Assembly: GCA_009801015.1 (NCBI GenBank) | Contig: VHZZ01000028.1 | Location: forward strand, 410,853-449,016 | Reading direction: 5' to 3' | Length of the DNA stretch: 38,164 bases | DNA from: Silene noctiflora | Taxonomy: Eukaryota > Streptophyta > Magnoliopsida > Caryophyllales > Caryophyllaceae | Part shown: piece after piece, positions 20,349 to 32,581 of the stretch | Layout: every line of letters starts with the position of its first letter | How positions within the stretch are numbered: position 1 is the stretch's first letter | Made by a program: the position numbers and the translations under genes | The notes under the pieces: model-generated | What the model saw: the letters and a program-made list of their open reading frames with translations, nothing else | What the model was told of the DNA's origin: nothing | Database searches by the model: none

Positions 20349-22576
20349 TCAATCCCATCTACATTGAATTTTATGAGTATGCTTAAAATTATGCTTCATA
20401 ATCAAAACTCCATCCATTCTCCTAATTGAATAACTTTCCACCATAACATAACAACCAAACCTTCTCCACTCCATATGATTCCCTCTCCTTCTCCTCCCAA
20501 CTTCTTCAACTCTTTCCACTCTTACATCAAATTCTTGATCACTCATCCACCCTCTTTCGACTTGTACCCCTCGCATCGCCTCGAAAACCGCCAAGCTCAT
20601 CGTCAACCGTACCCGATTCCCATTGCTCAAGTTACTTGGTATAGTGAAACTTACATGTCCTAGCATTGGGTTCACTTCTACCACACTTTCCATGCCATAC
20701 ACTATAGCCTCTTCTCTTTTTACCATTGCATCAATCACAATTGAATCGTCCTCGTTACTCTCGTTTTGCTTCGAGTAAATTTCTTCCCAATATTGCTCTA
20801 GAGTGATCTCGTAGAACATCGATTTCTTCATATGTCTCCATAATTTTGCTTCTTCCCTGCATTTTTTTATGCAATCAAAACACATTCTCGAGTTATATGT
20901 ATGAGCTATGAATCAAACAAATAAAATTCATCTGAATGGACGGAGTACATGTTTTCGTATATTTCCGTGTAAAGGGAGTTATGACTTATGAGAGCAGTTT
21001 TAGCTCGACGGGTTCTGAACCCCAGTCATGGAAAATCCCCTTAAATAACATTACCGACATAAGTAGCCGATATCAGCATGTCATTGTAAATGAAAGTTAT
21101 TACCTCCCATCCAAACCATTTGAAAATTGGTTAGTTTGGTTTGGATGGGAGGGACGTACATAATTCAGGAGTACACGTTCGTTACCTGAGGAATAAGAAG
21201 GGGGTGTACCATCTTCCTATGACAACGCCGGTATATCGTTGATGTAGAGGTGGAATAGGAAAGGTCGGAGGGGGAGGAAGTGACGCTTGGACGGATTCAT
21301 CAAGGCCTAATGCGTCGTGTAATTGTCCTCGAATAGAGCGATGTACTCGAACTTCCCACCCTTTTTTCCGAAGGAAATTTGGAGGAACACCATCATAAGC
21401 AACGGATTTAGCATAGAAGCCACCACCATGGTAGCGGCGGATTTCAAACTGTTGGTATATGTCTCTATAATCAAATGGCCTTGGTTTTAGGTCGTTTATA
21501 AACTCTGAGTAACAGCAACATGACCATACATCTGCTCTTTTTGAACTTGTGCATGCTTTCCTACCATCGTAAAACAGAAGAAATTAGAACGATAGGCACA
21601 CAGAAAAATATGTCCATGATTTCAAAAAGACGCAGTTTTCAGTGATAAGAAGATAGAATATAAATCACACATGAATAATCAACAGAATAATGTTATCGCT
21701 AAACGATGGCAAAAATGTTAACCTAATGCCTTGAACAATCCTGCTTATTCTGGGATAAAGAATCATATGTATGCTTTATGCTATCTTGTAGAGCAAACAA
21801 GAGGCTTTTTTGCAGCACAGCCCATCATAAAAACTTTCGCTCGAACAGAAACCGAAAATCCATTACAGCAGACTACAGTAAGAACATTTCCCTAGTGTCC
21901 ATTAAAGCAGACTACAGCAACAACATTTCCCCAATTTCTTATATAAACTCACGTCACTAGCAGAAAAGGGATCAGATCTACATAGCCTTATGCATGTACT
22001 AACTATACAGAGAACCTATTTCTAGAGGATGCGTAATGAAAATTGCATCAAAAAATGTATTAACTGCTACTTCACAATCACACCAGACAGGACCAACCAA
22101 TTTAGCTAGCAATTTTACTCTATCACATCCTAAAATAGCCAAAGAATAACGAGTATTCGACTTCACTAAATCAACAATTCATTATGGAAACGAATGATTG
22201 TACAGTATGTTTCAAGTGCTTAAAAATTTGAAAAGAAAAGGGAAGAAATGACATACCCTTTGTGTTGGCCTTTGGCCCTGATGATATAGTATCTATGAGC
22301 AGATAAAGGGTGCCCCAAAACCGGAAGGAACCAAACCTTAGTGAGACTGGCTTTCCTAAACTCTGACTGATGCACAATTGACAATAACTTGTTTTGGGGA
22401 AAGGGTAATGTCTTAATATTCTTGTAATCACAAATTCCCCAACAATAAGCATCCTGTTCTTCTGTAGCTTCATCAGTCATTACTAATACCCCAGTGTTTG
22501 GTGCATAATCAGGGGGTCTAATCGAAAGAGAACTTGGATCCTTCCTATATAGGGATAGACCCCTTGTTACATACAT
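20349..22576 (-). CDS. DUF1262 family protein
   Basis: Plant-specific protein with the DUF1262 domain; its biochemical function is unknown. Three exons, 22257-22576, 21186-21560 and 20349-20856, all GT-AG with both introns in phase 2, give 400 residues. I chose ATG 22576 because the protein then begins MYVTRGLSLYRKDPSSL, the usual start of the family. The frame stays open six codons upstream but without an ATG. Family signatures are LPFPQNK (57-63), LPVLGHPLSAHRYYII, KGKACTSSK with a CC pair, LKPRPFDYRDIYQQFEI, GFYAKSVAYDG, FLRKKGW, VIGRWYTPFLFL, MFYEITLEQYWEEIY and the C-terminal WRRFGCYVMVESY...RMDG with HTHKIQCRW. A TATATATA at 22738-22745, about 160 bp upstream, is a candidate TATA box. 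It is soluble by appearance, with no signal peptide or membrane segment. Confidence 0.92.
22020..22110. repeat. Degenerate repeat in DUF1262 intron 1
   Basis: GTAATGAAAATTGCATCAAA followed by GCTACTTCACAATCA matches the fragment at 24935-24975 (TATGAAAATTGCATCAAA, GCTACTTCACAACTA). Part of it is also at 13230-13250. It is a short repeat shared by introns of neighbouring genes. Confidence 0.55.
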
Positions 22577-24188
22577 GGTTATTTCCGGATCCAAATGAGG
22601 CGCAAACGTCTGTACAACTTATGTAACAAGATACTCGAAAAATCTCGAGTCTGGCGTTTTTATGGAGGTAATGGTTTAAATGGGGCGTAAATGATGGTAC
22701 ATCCAATGGAGAGGCGACTCAAATTCAGACTTGGATGTATATATAAGGAAGGTTCTTAATGTGACGGCGAGACGCAGATGCCTGTACAGTTAAAAGATAA
22801 AGAGGGCTCGAATTTGGGACCTATCATATACACAAGTTGGTTATGTATACTGGGTCTGTTGAATGGTGAGTGATGTATAAGTGGGGACTTGCATATATAT
22901 ACTCATCTTACCTTTATATGAGTGATTTGATTTAAAGAACTTTATTTTAGAATGCAATGTGGAACATCACTCTAGAATTCCATGTAAAGATTATAAAGTC
23001 AGTTGAATTATTGAGTTAAGGGAGTTTTTGAATGTGTGAAATATGTTACTTCGACACTTCATATGAGCTCATATACCCGTGTCAAACACTTGACACTTGG
23101 ACATTGGCATGACACCCTGACGCTTCATTTTAGCCCAAAAAGTTGACAATTTTTCACAAAATAGCCGAGTCAGACACTTGGGTACACACCCGTGACCCGT
23201 GTCCGACCCTTCAAATCGAGTCTGAGTGCATGTATGTATAATTCCTTAAAGATGAAGATAAACAATTTAGTGCAGTGTGTCTTTAAAGATGTGATAATGT
23301 TTTCATGTAGCTTAGTGGGTCATATACACATATATATTAGCTTTATTTAATACACCTTAACATGAAAAAAAGCACAAAAAAGCAACCAAATATTCTGCAT
23401 GCATATCCTAAAGCAACCATTGATTTATTGATTTATAAGACTAAAAGTTGTTCCCACCAAAAGAAAGCAGGAAGGGCAGTTTATGGAGGAAATTTAAATG
23501 CAATATCTCATCTTTACTTTAATAAAAAACTGTATTTGTCTGATCCTAAAAAAGGTTTAACAAGTAAAGAGTAGTAGTTGATATACCTGTGATAAGAAGC
23601 GCAGTCGTCTTACGAGCAACTCAACATTGGCTCGGTTCAAGATCGGCTTGATTGGGCTAAACTCGTGTTTGAGCTCGATATCTTACATTTTCATGTATAA
23701 CCTTGGACGGTGCCCTAACCTTTCAAACTCATGCAAGCAACTGAGCACGATAAGACAAGAGTCATTATCTCCATAGTAGCAACCACCTAACCAGCAGAAA
23801 AAAAATTAACTGCCTTTATGGAAAAGGTAAGGAAGCTCGAATTACGCGCAGAATTGGGAACAATTAAATTAGAAAGATGCTCATGAAAGCATGAAAGATA
23901 CAACTTCTCAATGTATTCATACAGACCAAATTGTCGTTGGAGAGTACACACAGGAACAGTAAACTTATACAATGCCTCACAAGCAAACTTTTATGCTAGG
24001 AACTGACTTGATGTATGATGTATTTCTTGAGCCGGACAAGTCTGTATGAACTCGATCATTTTTGGGTCATTGGTTACAATTTGTGTAAATCGGCTCATTT
24101 GGATCGAGATAGTTTCGAATTCAGGTCCCTACTTCAGTTCGAGTCAGGTATTATTGTCAGATCACTGTTGACTTAAACGGGTATAATA
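22577..24188. other. Intergenic DNA between DUF1262 and PGAM genes
   Basis: No gene. About 23020-23230 contains a run of CCGTGTC / ACACTTG / GACAC motifs typical of a dispersed plant repeat. About 23620-23690 contains AGCTCG / GGCTTG motifs like the hAT-type elements on the left of the window. Short open frames are unsupported. Confidence 0.5.
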
Positions 24189-27100
24189 TCATGGATTCAG
24201 TTGGAGGAATGCGTTGATTACACCCATCATCTCACTTCCTGGAAAACGTCCAAGGCATCCCCTAGCTGCAGCTATCTCATTGAGCTCAAAAACCGCATCA
24301 CCATTAAAGGCCTTTCTTAAGCCTTCTGTCCTCTGATCAGCAGATAAACATTCTTCTGCCAGATCATCACCGGCTTCGACAGTTGGAAGAGGAAAAGAGT
24401 CGAGTGAAGTTTCCATCACAACAGATTCACCACCTTTTGCGCCCACAAAGTCCTTTAAGCGACACAGTGTGAAAGGAACGGGTTCAAAGCTGTGGTCCCC
24501 ATATTCAACAGGTGTAGAGTGATCTCCAGTTACACATAGGAAGTATTCAAACTTTCCAGTTGATTCTGCTTGCCAAAGGAGCTTAGCTAACTGCCCTATT
24601 GCTTTGTCTACAACTTCTAATCCTTTCACTTTAAAGACAGTTGCTTTATCATGACCTGCATCATCTATCGCCTGCAGAAAAAAAGGGGATTAAATTGACA
24701 TTAGAGCAGACGAAACGAACGAATGCCAAAGCATCCCGGTCTATGGGTCTATATGGATGGAATTCAATGGGAGAAATTACTACCCTAGAAATAAACATGA
24801 GCTTTTCATACAGTACGACACTACGACGACAGCAACATCTACCTTAAGATAATACGGCAAATGGGGATACGGTCGGATGGAAACAACCTTGCCCCCGTGT
24901 TAACAGTGCAAAGAGGTTGTTTCAGATGACCCACTATGAAAATTGCATCAAATGATGGCTACTTCACAACTAAAACAACCTTCCTAAGTTACGGAGAAAT
25001 TCTACTTTATTTCATCATGATCCACTTTTCATACAAATATACAATAATAAGGCTAAATTGATACTCCCTCCGTCCCGGTCAATTGTTGTCCTTTGGTTTT
25101 GGCACAAAGACCAAGGAAAGACGAGATAGCCAATTATTAAATGATGAGTGGACCAAATTGAGTGTGAAGGATCAAATTGCTCATCAAATGAATTCCTAAA
25201 ATAGAAAGGACAACAATTGACTGAGACACTCCCAAAATGGAATAGGACAACAAATGACCACGATTTTGAACTTATACTACCTAATATGAACTTTTTTTTT
25301 ACCTATTGCTACCATAAATGAATTCAGACCTGTTTTTTGTTTATTTTCCCGACAAAATTTGCAATTTACCTCCAAAATAATTGTAAATTTTTTCCTTCTA
25401 CCAAAAATACCCTCCTTATCATTCAATTCTAAATTTTTTTCCTCCTTCATCTTCACCCATCTCCTCCATCATTGTTCATCTTCAACTTATTCCTAATAAA
25501 AACATTAAGTGGTGAGTTTCTCTTATTAGGTACTCCCTCGAATCCAATATGAAGTAACTGGTCAAGGTCTCAAGGAGAGTAAAAAGATGAAAAGGGCAAA
25601 GTAACTAAGTGAAAAAAAACCTTGATGTGGAGAAACCCAAAATCATATCCATCAGATTGGCCAGGCTTGTGCTCCTCCTCACCGGGGACAAAAATATGAG
25701 GAGAAGAGTTGAGAGGAGCCGATAGTGCCTTGGCTATGGCAGTTGCTTTGGAAGTTAGCAAAGTTCGATAGTCTCCGGTTGCTCCAGGAGCTTCGAGTAT
25801 GTCTATGCCAAGCGACAACCCAAGTCCTGCAATTATCTTAGTAGGTGCTACCATGCATGGCCGTAGGCCATGCTGCTGTTCAAACGGCTGAACCTGCAAT
25901 CACCAATGTCTGAGAGCAGAATAGAAAAAGAACGAACCAAATCAGAAGGAAATAATTTTCCCTAGAGTAAATGGGGGAACGAACAATTATAAGTCAATAC
26001 CATCTGACATTCTGACCCACCTGGAATCTTGAAACTACCACTAAATTAAAGCAAAAATAAGACACATTTCAAAATCTAGTAATTGAGACATTTCTGAACA
26101 CAAAATCTTGACGTATATGTTAACACATTTCTATTCAGTCATTGACAGTCTTACATGTAAGACCAGTTCATTAACCTTGTAACTAAATGAAGAATGCATG
26201 ACGAATTAGGTTGGTCTCTCATATACGACAAGACTGTCCCATACAAGACATGCTGGATGAGAAATTGACTTGATCTACAGTACAAGTTCAAATTTAAATA
26301 AGACATGTGTACCAGATAAGCAGTTTCCTAAACATGTCCTGATAGCCTTGCGCATAAAAGTTACTAACGCAACGATGATTCTGAACCTAAATCAATCAAG
26401 AGTCAATTGTCATACTCATATCCCATGTACCATCTTATTTGAATTTCTCTAGTTCACGTATACAGCACAGTACAGTTCAATATTACCATAAAGGCCAAAC
26501 AGAGGATCTACCAGGTGAATAGCTTCTATGGATGACAAATTCAAGTTATTCCTTTACTAATGTGCATTTAATCTAGAAGCAACATGAAGAGGAAAAAAAA
26601 TAATCTGGAGAGAATAACAAGGAAAGACAGACCTCAATTCGAATACCACAACCTCGTAAAAGGACAATATTAGCAATGTTTTTTCCTTCTGCCAGCCTCT
26701 TGGCATTTATAGGATGTGCTACAAGTATGCGGGAAATCTCCTTGGATAATTCATTCACAACTGCGGCTGTGTGCTTTGCTTCATCTGTACCATCTAAAGG
26801 TTCAGCTTGTAGAAGTAAACGATTATCCTTCAGAGGGTCGGTTCCAGATATATTCCCACTTAATCTTGGTCCCTTCACAACTACTCCACATCTATGCTCT
26901 GTAGCATACCTGGGCCAAACAAAAATCTCATAACTCCGATGTATGGATTTGTCCTGCATCACTCAAGGTAATGTATTGAGGCAAACTCATTGATCCCTCT
27001 ATCCCAACTAATAGTTTACAGATGACAAGGAAAATGTAAACTACTCGATGGGGTAGAGGGAAAACTCTCAGGCCAACACTTATATATGGGGCAAACTCGT

Positions 27101-28322
27101 TGATCCCTCTATCTCCCAGCCTTACAGATGATAAGAAAAATATAAGCTACTCGACGGGATAAAAGAAAAACTCTAAGGAGTACGTTAAGGCCAACACTAC
27201 TACATTCAGTAGAGGTACTCATCATCTATTTGTAATCTGAAGTATGTTTAGAGGAGTAAAACTTGAAAATAAACATGAAAATCATATAACAGGGCTTATT
27301 TTTACTAACAAGTACATACCAATAAGATATGGTTCCATACCAAACAGCTCAAATGATATCCATATCAATGGTACCGCTAATTGCTATCCATTTAACTTGG
27401 TAAGATGTATTCATTTTTTTTCCTATGTGCATATGAAACACCAGGATAGATGCAAGATTCAGATTGAGCATGTAAAACTGAAATGAGAAGCATACGTACC
27501 TGACTCTAACTTCATACTCGGGAAAGGATGGCAATTTCAGCCCATCAAGGGCAGCACAGAGGATTGGCCCCTCTTCTTCAAAATGGCGGTCGGCCCTTCT
27601 ACTTGTGACTATGCCAGTTTTCTCATCTAAGGTCGCAAAATTAGACTGAAAGCCAAACACCATTTATTAATGTGAGAGTTCCATCAGGCATAAAATGAAA
27701 AATAATAATAATAAAATAAAACAAAAAATAAATATTCACTATTATTGTCATGTATTTTTATCTTTTTTATATTTTACCAGCCATTAAAACACATGATGAA
27801 TCAAGATAGCTGAGCCCAAATCATTTTGGAACAAGGCTTTGTTGTTCTTGTTGAAGTAGGGTGCAATAAACCACAGATGGCAATGGAATGCGCACTAAAC
27901 TAATAATCGTCATAAAATTGAAGTGATCTACAGCATGTGAGAAGCATTCGCATGTGAGTGAACATAGTATTATATAACTAAAAACAGTGACAAAACTAAG
28001 GTCGGATCTCTACCTTGAATGCAATGTCCCCTGGTGACATGGCCAATCCAGCACCCATTGACTCAAAAGCACCTCGACCACGGTAATAGACCCTTGGGTT
28101 GTAACCAAGTAAAGAAAGATGGGCAGTGTCACTCCCACATCCCAAACCAGGTTCAACAGGATCCATGAGCCCATTAACCCCAGCTGAAGCAATAGCATCC
28201 AAATTAGGCACATCTGCCACTTCTAAAGGGGTCTTATACCCGAATCTCGGAATCGACACATCACCCAATCCATCAATCAGCACAAATGCTACTCTTCTCT
28301 TCGGATTCCTTTCGACTGCCAT
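24189..28322 (-). CDS. 2,3-bisphosphoglycerate-independent phosphoglycerate mutase, archaeal (ApgM) type
   Basis: Interconverts 3- and 2-phosphoglycerate in glycolysis; alkaline-phosphatase superfamily, metal dependent. Five exons: 28014-28322, 27500-27645, 26633-26909, 25621-25893, 24189-24671. All are GT-AG and in frame, giving 495 residues, about the size of the plant ApgM-like proteins. Visible motifs are FVLIDGLGD with metal ligand Asp17 and CGSDTAHLSLLGY with the presumed phosphoryl-accepting Ser64. Also present are the family's RGAFESMGAGL and SGNISGTDP. GLSLGIDILEAPGATGDY precedes the metal-site blocks IDDAGHDK (337-344) and TGDHSTPV (383-390). No transit peptide is evident, so it is probably cytosolic. 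Minus-strand DNA near 29290 (GGGTAAGT) could be the donor of a 5' UTR intron, which is unproven. It is distinct from the longer bacterial-type iPGAM that plants also use. Confidence 0.95.
24855..24985. repeat. SINE-like fragment in PGAM intron 4
   Basis: Contains GGTCGGATGGAAACAACCTT, CCCCCGTGTTAACAGTGCAA and AGAGGTTGTTTCAGATGACC. These recall the 3' half of Au-like plant SINEs (GGTAAGGCTGCGTACATC class, in either orientation). The downstream TGAAAATTGCATCAAATG is shared with introns of the two neighbouring genes. No target duplication was found. Confidence 0.5.
25064..25262. mobile_element. Stowaway-like MITE, copy 3, in PGAM intron 4
   Basis: Left end CTCCCTCCGTCCCGGTCAAT preceded by TA at 25062-25063; the body aligns closely with the copy at 7573-7781. 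The right end reaches ACAACAAATGACC and then stops, so the outer part of the right inverted repeat is missing. Confidence 0.8.
26981..27199. repeat. Tandem duplication (about 105 bp) in PGAM intron 2
   Basis: Two diverged units, about 26981-27080 and about 27090-27199. Both contain GGCAAACTC(A/G)TTGATCCCTC, TTACAGATGA, CTACTCGA and end AGGCCAACACT. It lies inside the intron at 26910-27499 and does not affect coding. Confidence 0.7.
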
Positions 28323-30840
28323 TCTTTACTTGTCTTTGAATCCCCCTCAACGAACTCTTGAACATACACATGTCCGACAACAAGATAACATATTACTCAA
28401 ACAGCCATTATGAATAATCACTTTCCCTAGTTATCATCCAAGAAAGAAAGACTCACGGGCAGAGACGGATCACATCATGAAACAATTTTTTGTACATTTT
28501 TCCCGATCACAAGGTTGAAAAGGAAACAAAATCAACTTCGTATATATTAATACTTCTAAATTTTCAACACGACCCCATAAACAAATTTTTCTAGGTCCGC
28601 CAATGCCTACAGCATATATGATTCTAACTGTTTGATTGATGACTAAAGAACATTTCTTTTTGGTAGCTAGAATGAGAGCATCAAAGAGATTGCAGTACAC
28701 ACTCATACAAACAAAACTTCACACCCAATGTCAGCATCAAATACCAATATCCTTCGATTTCCCTAAGTTTCCAATAGCCCCGACTCCTAAAGACGGCATA
28801 TTCGTCTTAAGCTTAAAACAAGTCAAATTGTATCCCACTCAGAAAGATGGGACAAGCTTTCCACTAGTCCCTAGGCATTTCAATAAACCCTCCAAAAGAC
28901 CAAAACCTAACCCACCAAGATCATCAAAGACAGTGCTTTTCATCATTCTAGTTTTGAAATCAATCACAGCTTAATGTTTATTTATTTATTTATTCATTAA
29001 ATCCAAATTGTTCATGAATTCATGCATGATTAAAGGATCATCAATAAAATTTGTAGGATTGCTTGTCAATGATTCATATAGTAACAACAATTAAAGCATG
29101 CAAATCATGAAACAAATAACTAAAATCAAACACATACATATATATCAACAATATTTCCAATCAAATCAAAAATCATCAACAAACTATTTAAATAAAAACA
29201 ATCAAAAATCAGATCAAAATAAAAATACCATCATGATGTATGATACAACCCATCTACAAAAAACTGAATAAATTCAAAAATCAAAACTTACCCAAAAATT
29301 CCTTGTAAATTTGATGAAATTATATTATTTTGATAGTTTTAAGTTGCAATTGAAGTGTTCAATTGTAGATAGTAAAGAACAAAATGCATGCTCTTTAATC
29401 AGCCATGTCTCATTTTCATTAGAGAAAGTTTTGCAAAGGAACTGATTCCAGTTTTGTTTGTAGAAAACCAAATACAAATCAGCCCATTTTTATCGGGTCA
29501 TCATCTGTTTCCGTTTCCGTGTCCGTTTTAGTGCTATCTAATTTGTGCCCAAGCTAAAGTGGACCGTAGATTTGGAATCGCCTTGAACACTAAGCTCGGA
29601 ATTAATTAGTTCAGAGTCGGATTAAGCTCGATAACTCATTATTTTCTTTACTTTTTGTTTAACTTTTAAAATCAAAGTAAAAATAAATATATTTTAAGAT
29701 AAATGTAAAAATATACTAGAGTGCTTAACAAATATTATAAAAATATAATCATAATGTTGAAGTTACGTATGATTAAGAACAAAAACAATTGTAAAATACT
29801 AATACTAATACTAAATAACTAAAAAAACGAGTTTGCTCAACTAAGCTTAGAATTGGCTCGGATTTGGTCAAGCTCGGCTCGTAATTTGCTCAAAATCAGT
29901 TTTGTTCGATTTCTACTATAATAATTTTCTGTGTTTAAAATTTGAAGAATTGAGCATGTAATTGATGGTAAATAGTTTAACTAGTAAATCATTAAGTTTG
30001 ATATTTTAAATTCTTTTCTTTTATTCCTATTTGGGTCAAATAGAATAAATGAGACAAATTGCTTAGGATCACGCAAAAGAAGGTCGTGTCTATTCAAGTA
30101 AAGTGTTATTTCTCTCGTTTTAGTCTAAAAACCAGTATGCACATCTTAAGAGAAAACGACCAATTGTTTACTATATATGCATAGAGCGGCTTAAAAGGGG
30201 ATATCATACCCCTTACTAAAATTATAGAAATTGAGTTTGATTTTATTTTCAAATCAGGTTACTCTATTTTATGTTGGGAAATAAAACAATACAATTGTTC
30301 ACTTATGAACCTGTATATTTCCTCGTCAAGATATTGTTATTTAACCACCATTATGTTTTATTATGTATGTTATATGTTTAGGAGAATATAATGTACACAA
30401 TTCATTCACAATCATAAAATATTTATATAAATCTAATATTTAATATTTATCCCCTAATTAGTTTCATACCATAAATACTACATTTTATTTGTACACAAAT
30501 GTAATACATTAAAAAATTGCATACAAACTTTTTATATTTAAAAACAGTCCTCTATTTATTAAAAGAATAAGTGAAATCTCAAAATTTTACATCTCAAATT
30601 CTACAAACTGGGCCTCACATGTTTAGTTATTCTTAAATATTGGGATTAAAATTATTAGTTATTCTATAGAAATGATAATGGTACTGCTTTATAATTGTTA
30701 TTTATCAATATTTTGTAGAGAAATATATCTACTAAAATACTTTGATTACCATATGCTTATGTGTAACATATTTTACGATAGATATTATAGACGGTAAGAC
30801 TATATGTTTTACTTATTTTATTTTCACATTTCAACTGTAA
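28323..30840. other. PGAM upstream region and AT-rich non-coding DNA
   Basis: 28323 to about 29500 should hold the PGAM promoter and 5' UTR. A minus-strand GGGTAAGT at about 29290 might open a leader intron. About 29560-29920 has AAGCTCGG / GGCTCGG motifs on both sides of an AT-rich core, like the hAT-type element at 936-1420. No target duplication was identified. 29940-30840 is extremely AT-rich with nothing recognisable. Confidence 0.5.
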
Positions 30841-30842
30841 AT

Positions 30843-31151
30843 ACCCCATAATACTAAGAGAATAAAAATTCTCTTAGTTTTTTATCTAAATAAAGAAACA
30901 AGTAAAACTTTATTTTTAAAATTTTCCATTAAATGCAATAATTGTAACTTTAGAGAATAACTTGATACATACTTACCATTAACTTTGTGACAAATAAAAT
31001 CATTAAAATAATTGGAGAAAATTTATAAAATGAATTCTTAATTTTATAACTTTACTCAATTCTCTTTAATTAGTTTTCCATTATAAATAACACCCTAAAA
31101 AAATAAATACTCTCTATATATATATACCGTGCATTGTGCGGGATCTATATT
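30843..31151 (+). mobile_element. Possible degraded Helitron
   Basis: The left side, CCCCATAATACTAAGAGAAT, resembles Helitron 5' ends but lacks the TC. The right side has CCGTGCATTGTGCGGG followed by ATCTATATTAG and then T, resembling the 3' hairpin plus terminus, with TTAG in place of CTAG. Confidence 0.4.
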
Positions 31152-31196
31152 AGTTCAGTATTAAGTATTAACACCATCAATAATCGTTCATAACCA

Positions 31197-31302
31197 TCCT
31201 CTCATGTAAAAAAATGTCAAAGGATAGAGTTGGGAAGAATAATAATTGTATAAGCAATTGCGTTATTATTCTTCACGAGACCGTCTCTCCGAAGTTTTTG
31301 TG
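31197..31302. repeat. GAGACCGTCTC repeat, copy 3 (partial)
   Basis: Ends CACGAGACCGTCTCTCCGAA then GTTTTTGTGAA, the same terminus as the copies at 11632 and 34717. It includes GCGTTATTATTCTTCACGAG. The left part is poorly conserved. Confidence 0.5.
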
Positions 31303-31602
31303 AATGTTCTGGCACGGTGGCGTGGTGTATATCTTTTGTGTTCTTTTGTTTAGATTGAGCAAACCCATAAATAAAACATATATGGTTAAGAATGAAAATT
31401 TCTGCTCTTTTAAAAAAAATTATAATCCTGGTATAATTTATTATAAATCCATACCGTTATTCACAACAATAGGCATGCCTTACAATAAAAAGGACAAAAA
31501 ACAAAGTACCTAAGAACTCACAACAACTATGCTAACATCTCTAATTTATGAATATAATGAATAAATATAAGAATTATTAGTCTTCAAAATCGCGTCACGA
31601 GT

Positions 31603-32241
31603 TCAATTCATGCCGGTAGCATCCTTTACCGCATCAGTTGCCCCTTGTGCCTTGGCTTGCATTTGTGATCCGGCCTATATTTTATGATTTTTCAAATTAT
31701 TGTTAATAATAATAATAATAATAATAATAATTACTTATCCAATGAATGCATATATGCAATTTATTATTTTACTTAACGTCTTAGTTTATAAGCAAATTAT
31801 TCTACCTCTTGCATGGATTCTTTGGCAGATTGGGCAGCATTGCTGGCCTTTTCAGCCATGTTTCCGACCTTCTCCTGTAATAAAAAGCATATTTAAACAT
31901 ATTATATAATATAAATCGATAAATGTTATGAATAAGTATATCTCTACTATTTTTAATTAAAGTCCTCTAAATTATATACAATTATTTTGAATTTAACACA
32001 AAACATATTATTGCTGAATTTTCGCACTTGCACTGCCTCTAAAATAACTTTTTTGATAATCTTATTATCAAAAAATTATTCATTTTTAATACGTTAATGA
32101 CTTGATCAATCATAAATAAAAAGTAATCGTTGATAATGAAACACTACAACTTTTATTAGATATAGTAAAAGCGAAGATGTTTACCTTGGTTTGGCCCTTG
32201 GCCTCACCGGCGTGGTAACTAGCACTCTCGGAGTTGTTCAT
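31603..32241 (-). CDS. KIN/LEA-like small stress protein, tandem copy 1
   Basis: Small hydrophilic protein resembling the plant KIN1/KIN2/COR6.6 and pollen/LEA-like group, which is associated with cold, drought, ABA or pollen maturation. Three exons, 32185-32241, 31806-31874 and 31603-31674, all phase 0, give 65 residues. The start is MNNSESASYHAGEAKGQTK, then EKVGNMAEKASNAAQSAKES, and the end is VKDATGMN. Exon boundaries fall between helical repeats rich in Ala, Lys and Gln, which suits an amphipathic, largely disordered chain that may fold on drying or on membranes. A TATATATA at 32350-32357 lies about 110 bp upstream. Copy 2 at 37080-37652 has identical exon sizes. No ABRE or DRE core stood out by eye. 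The individual exons are too short to appear as long open frames. Confidence 0.9.
31706..31733. repeat. (AAT)n microsatellite in LEA copy 1 intron 2
   Basis: About nine AAT/TAA units lie between exon 3 and exon 2 of the gene. Copy 2 lacks this expansion at the equivalent place. Confidence 0.85.
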
Positions 32242-32349
32242 CTTTACAAAATCAAATAAATTGAAAACTTATAAGAAATTGGACAATGTAAGTTTTTGTT
32301 TTGAAACTCGATTATGGACGGTGGTTTCCTAATTACATTGGATAAGAGG

Positions 32350-32357
32350 TATATATA
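32350..32357 (-). promoter_or_regulatory. TATA box of LEA copy 1
   Basis: TATATATA in the context CCTATATATACC on the minus strand, 109 bp upstream of the ATG. The same element sits at the same distance in copy 2 (37756-37763). Confidence 0.65.
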
Positions 32358-32581
32358 GGTTTAACTTTTGAATGATCAAATTAATTATGTTTGTAGCTAA
32401 TTACTTAGAGATCCTAATTATGAGCTAGCCCTTCTAAAAATACACATGCCATTAATTTCATTAACTTTTGTGTCTTAAATTAAGTTTTAATATGATTTTA
32501 AAGCTCATATTTGAGAGAAGAAGCTAAAAATTTGGTTTTATACCTTAATTTATGGATCAGGCATACAATTTAGTTACGGGT

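Noticed and set aside
22577..22594. Upstream extension of the DUF1262 protein by six residues (DPEIT preceded by a TTG codon)
   Set aside because: There is no ATG there. ATG at 22576 gives the usual MYVTR start of the family.
24641..24847. 68-codon plus-strand frame in the PGAM intron 4 region
   Set aside because: It crosses the exon 5 boundary antisense and continues into intron, with no independent support.
26676..26933. 85-codon plus-strand frame
   Set aside because: Antisense shadow of phosphoglycerate mutase exon 3.
15073..28322. A co-regulated biosynthetic gene cluster or operon-like unit of four same-strand genes
   Set aside because: The products (tetraspanin, TrpB2, DUF1262, PGAM) share no pathway. 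Spacing is 1-1.6 kb or more and each gene has its own upstream region.
28126..28413. 95-codon plus-strand frame
   Set aside because: Antisense to phosphoglycerate mutase exon 1, continuing into its upstream region by chance.
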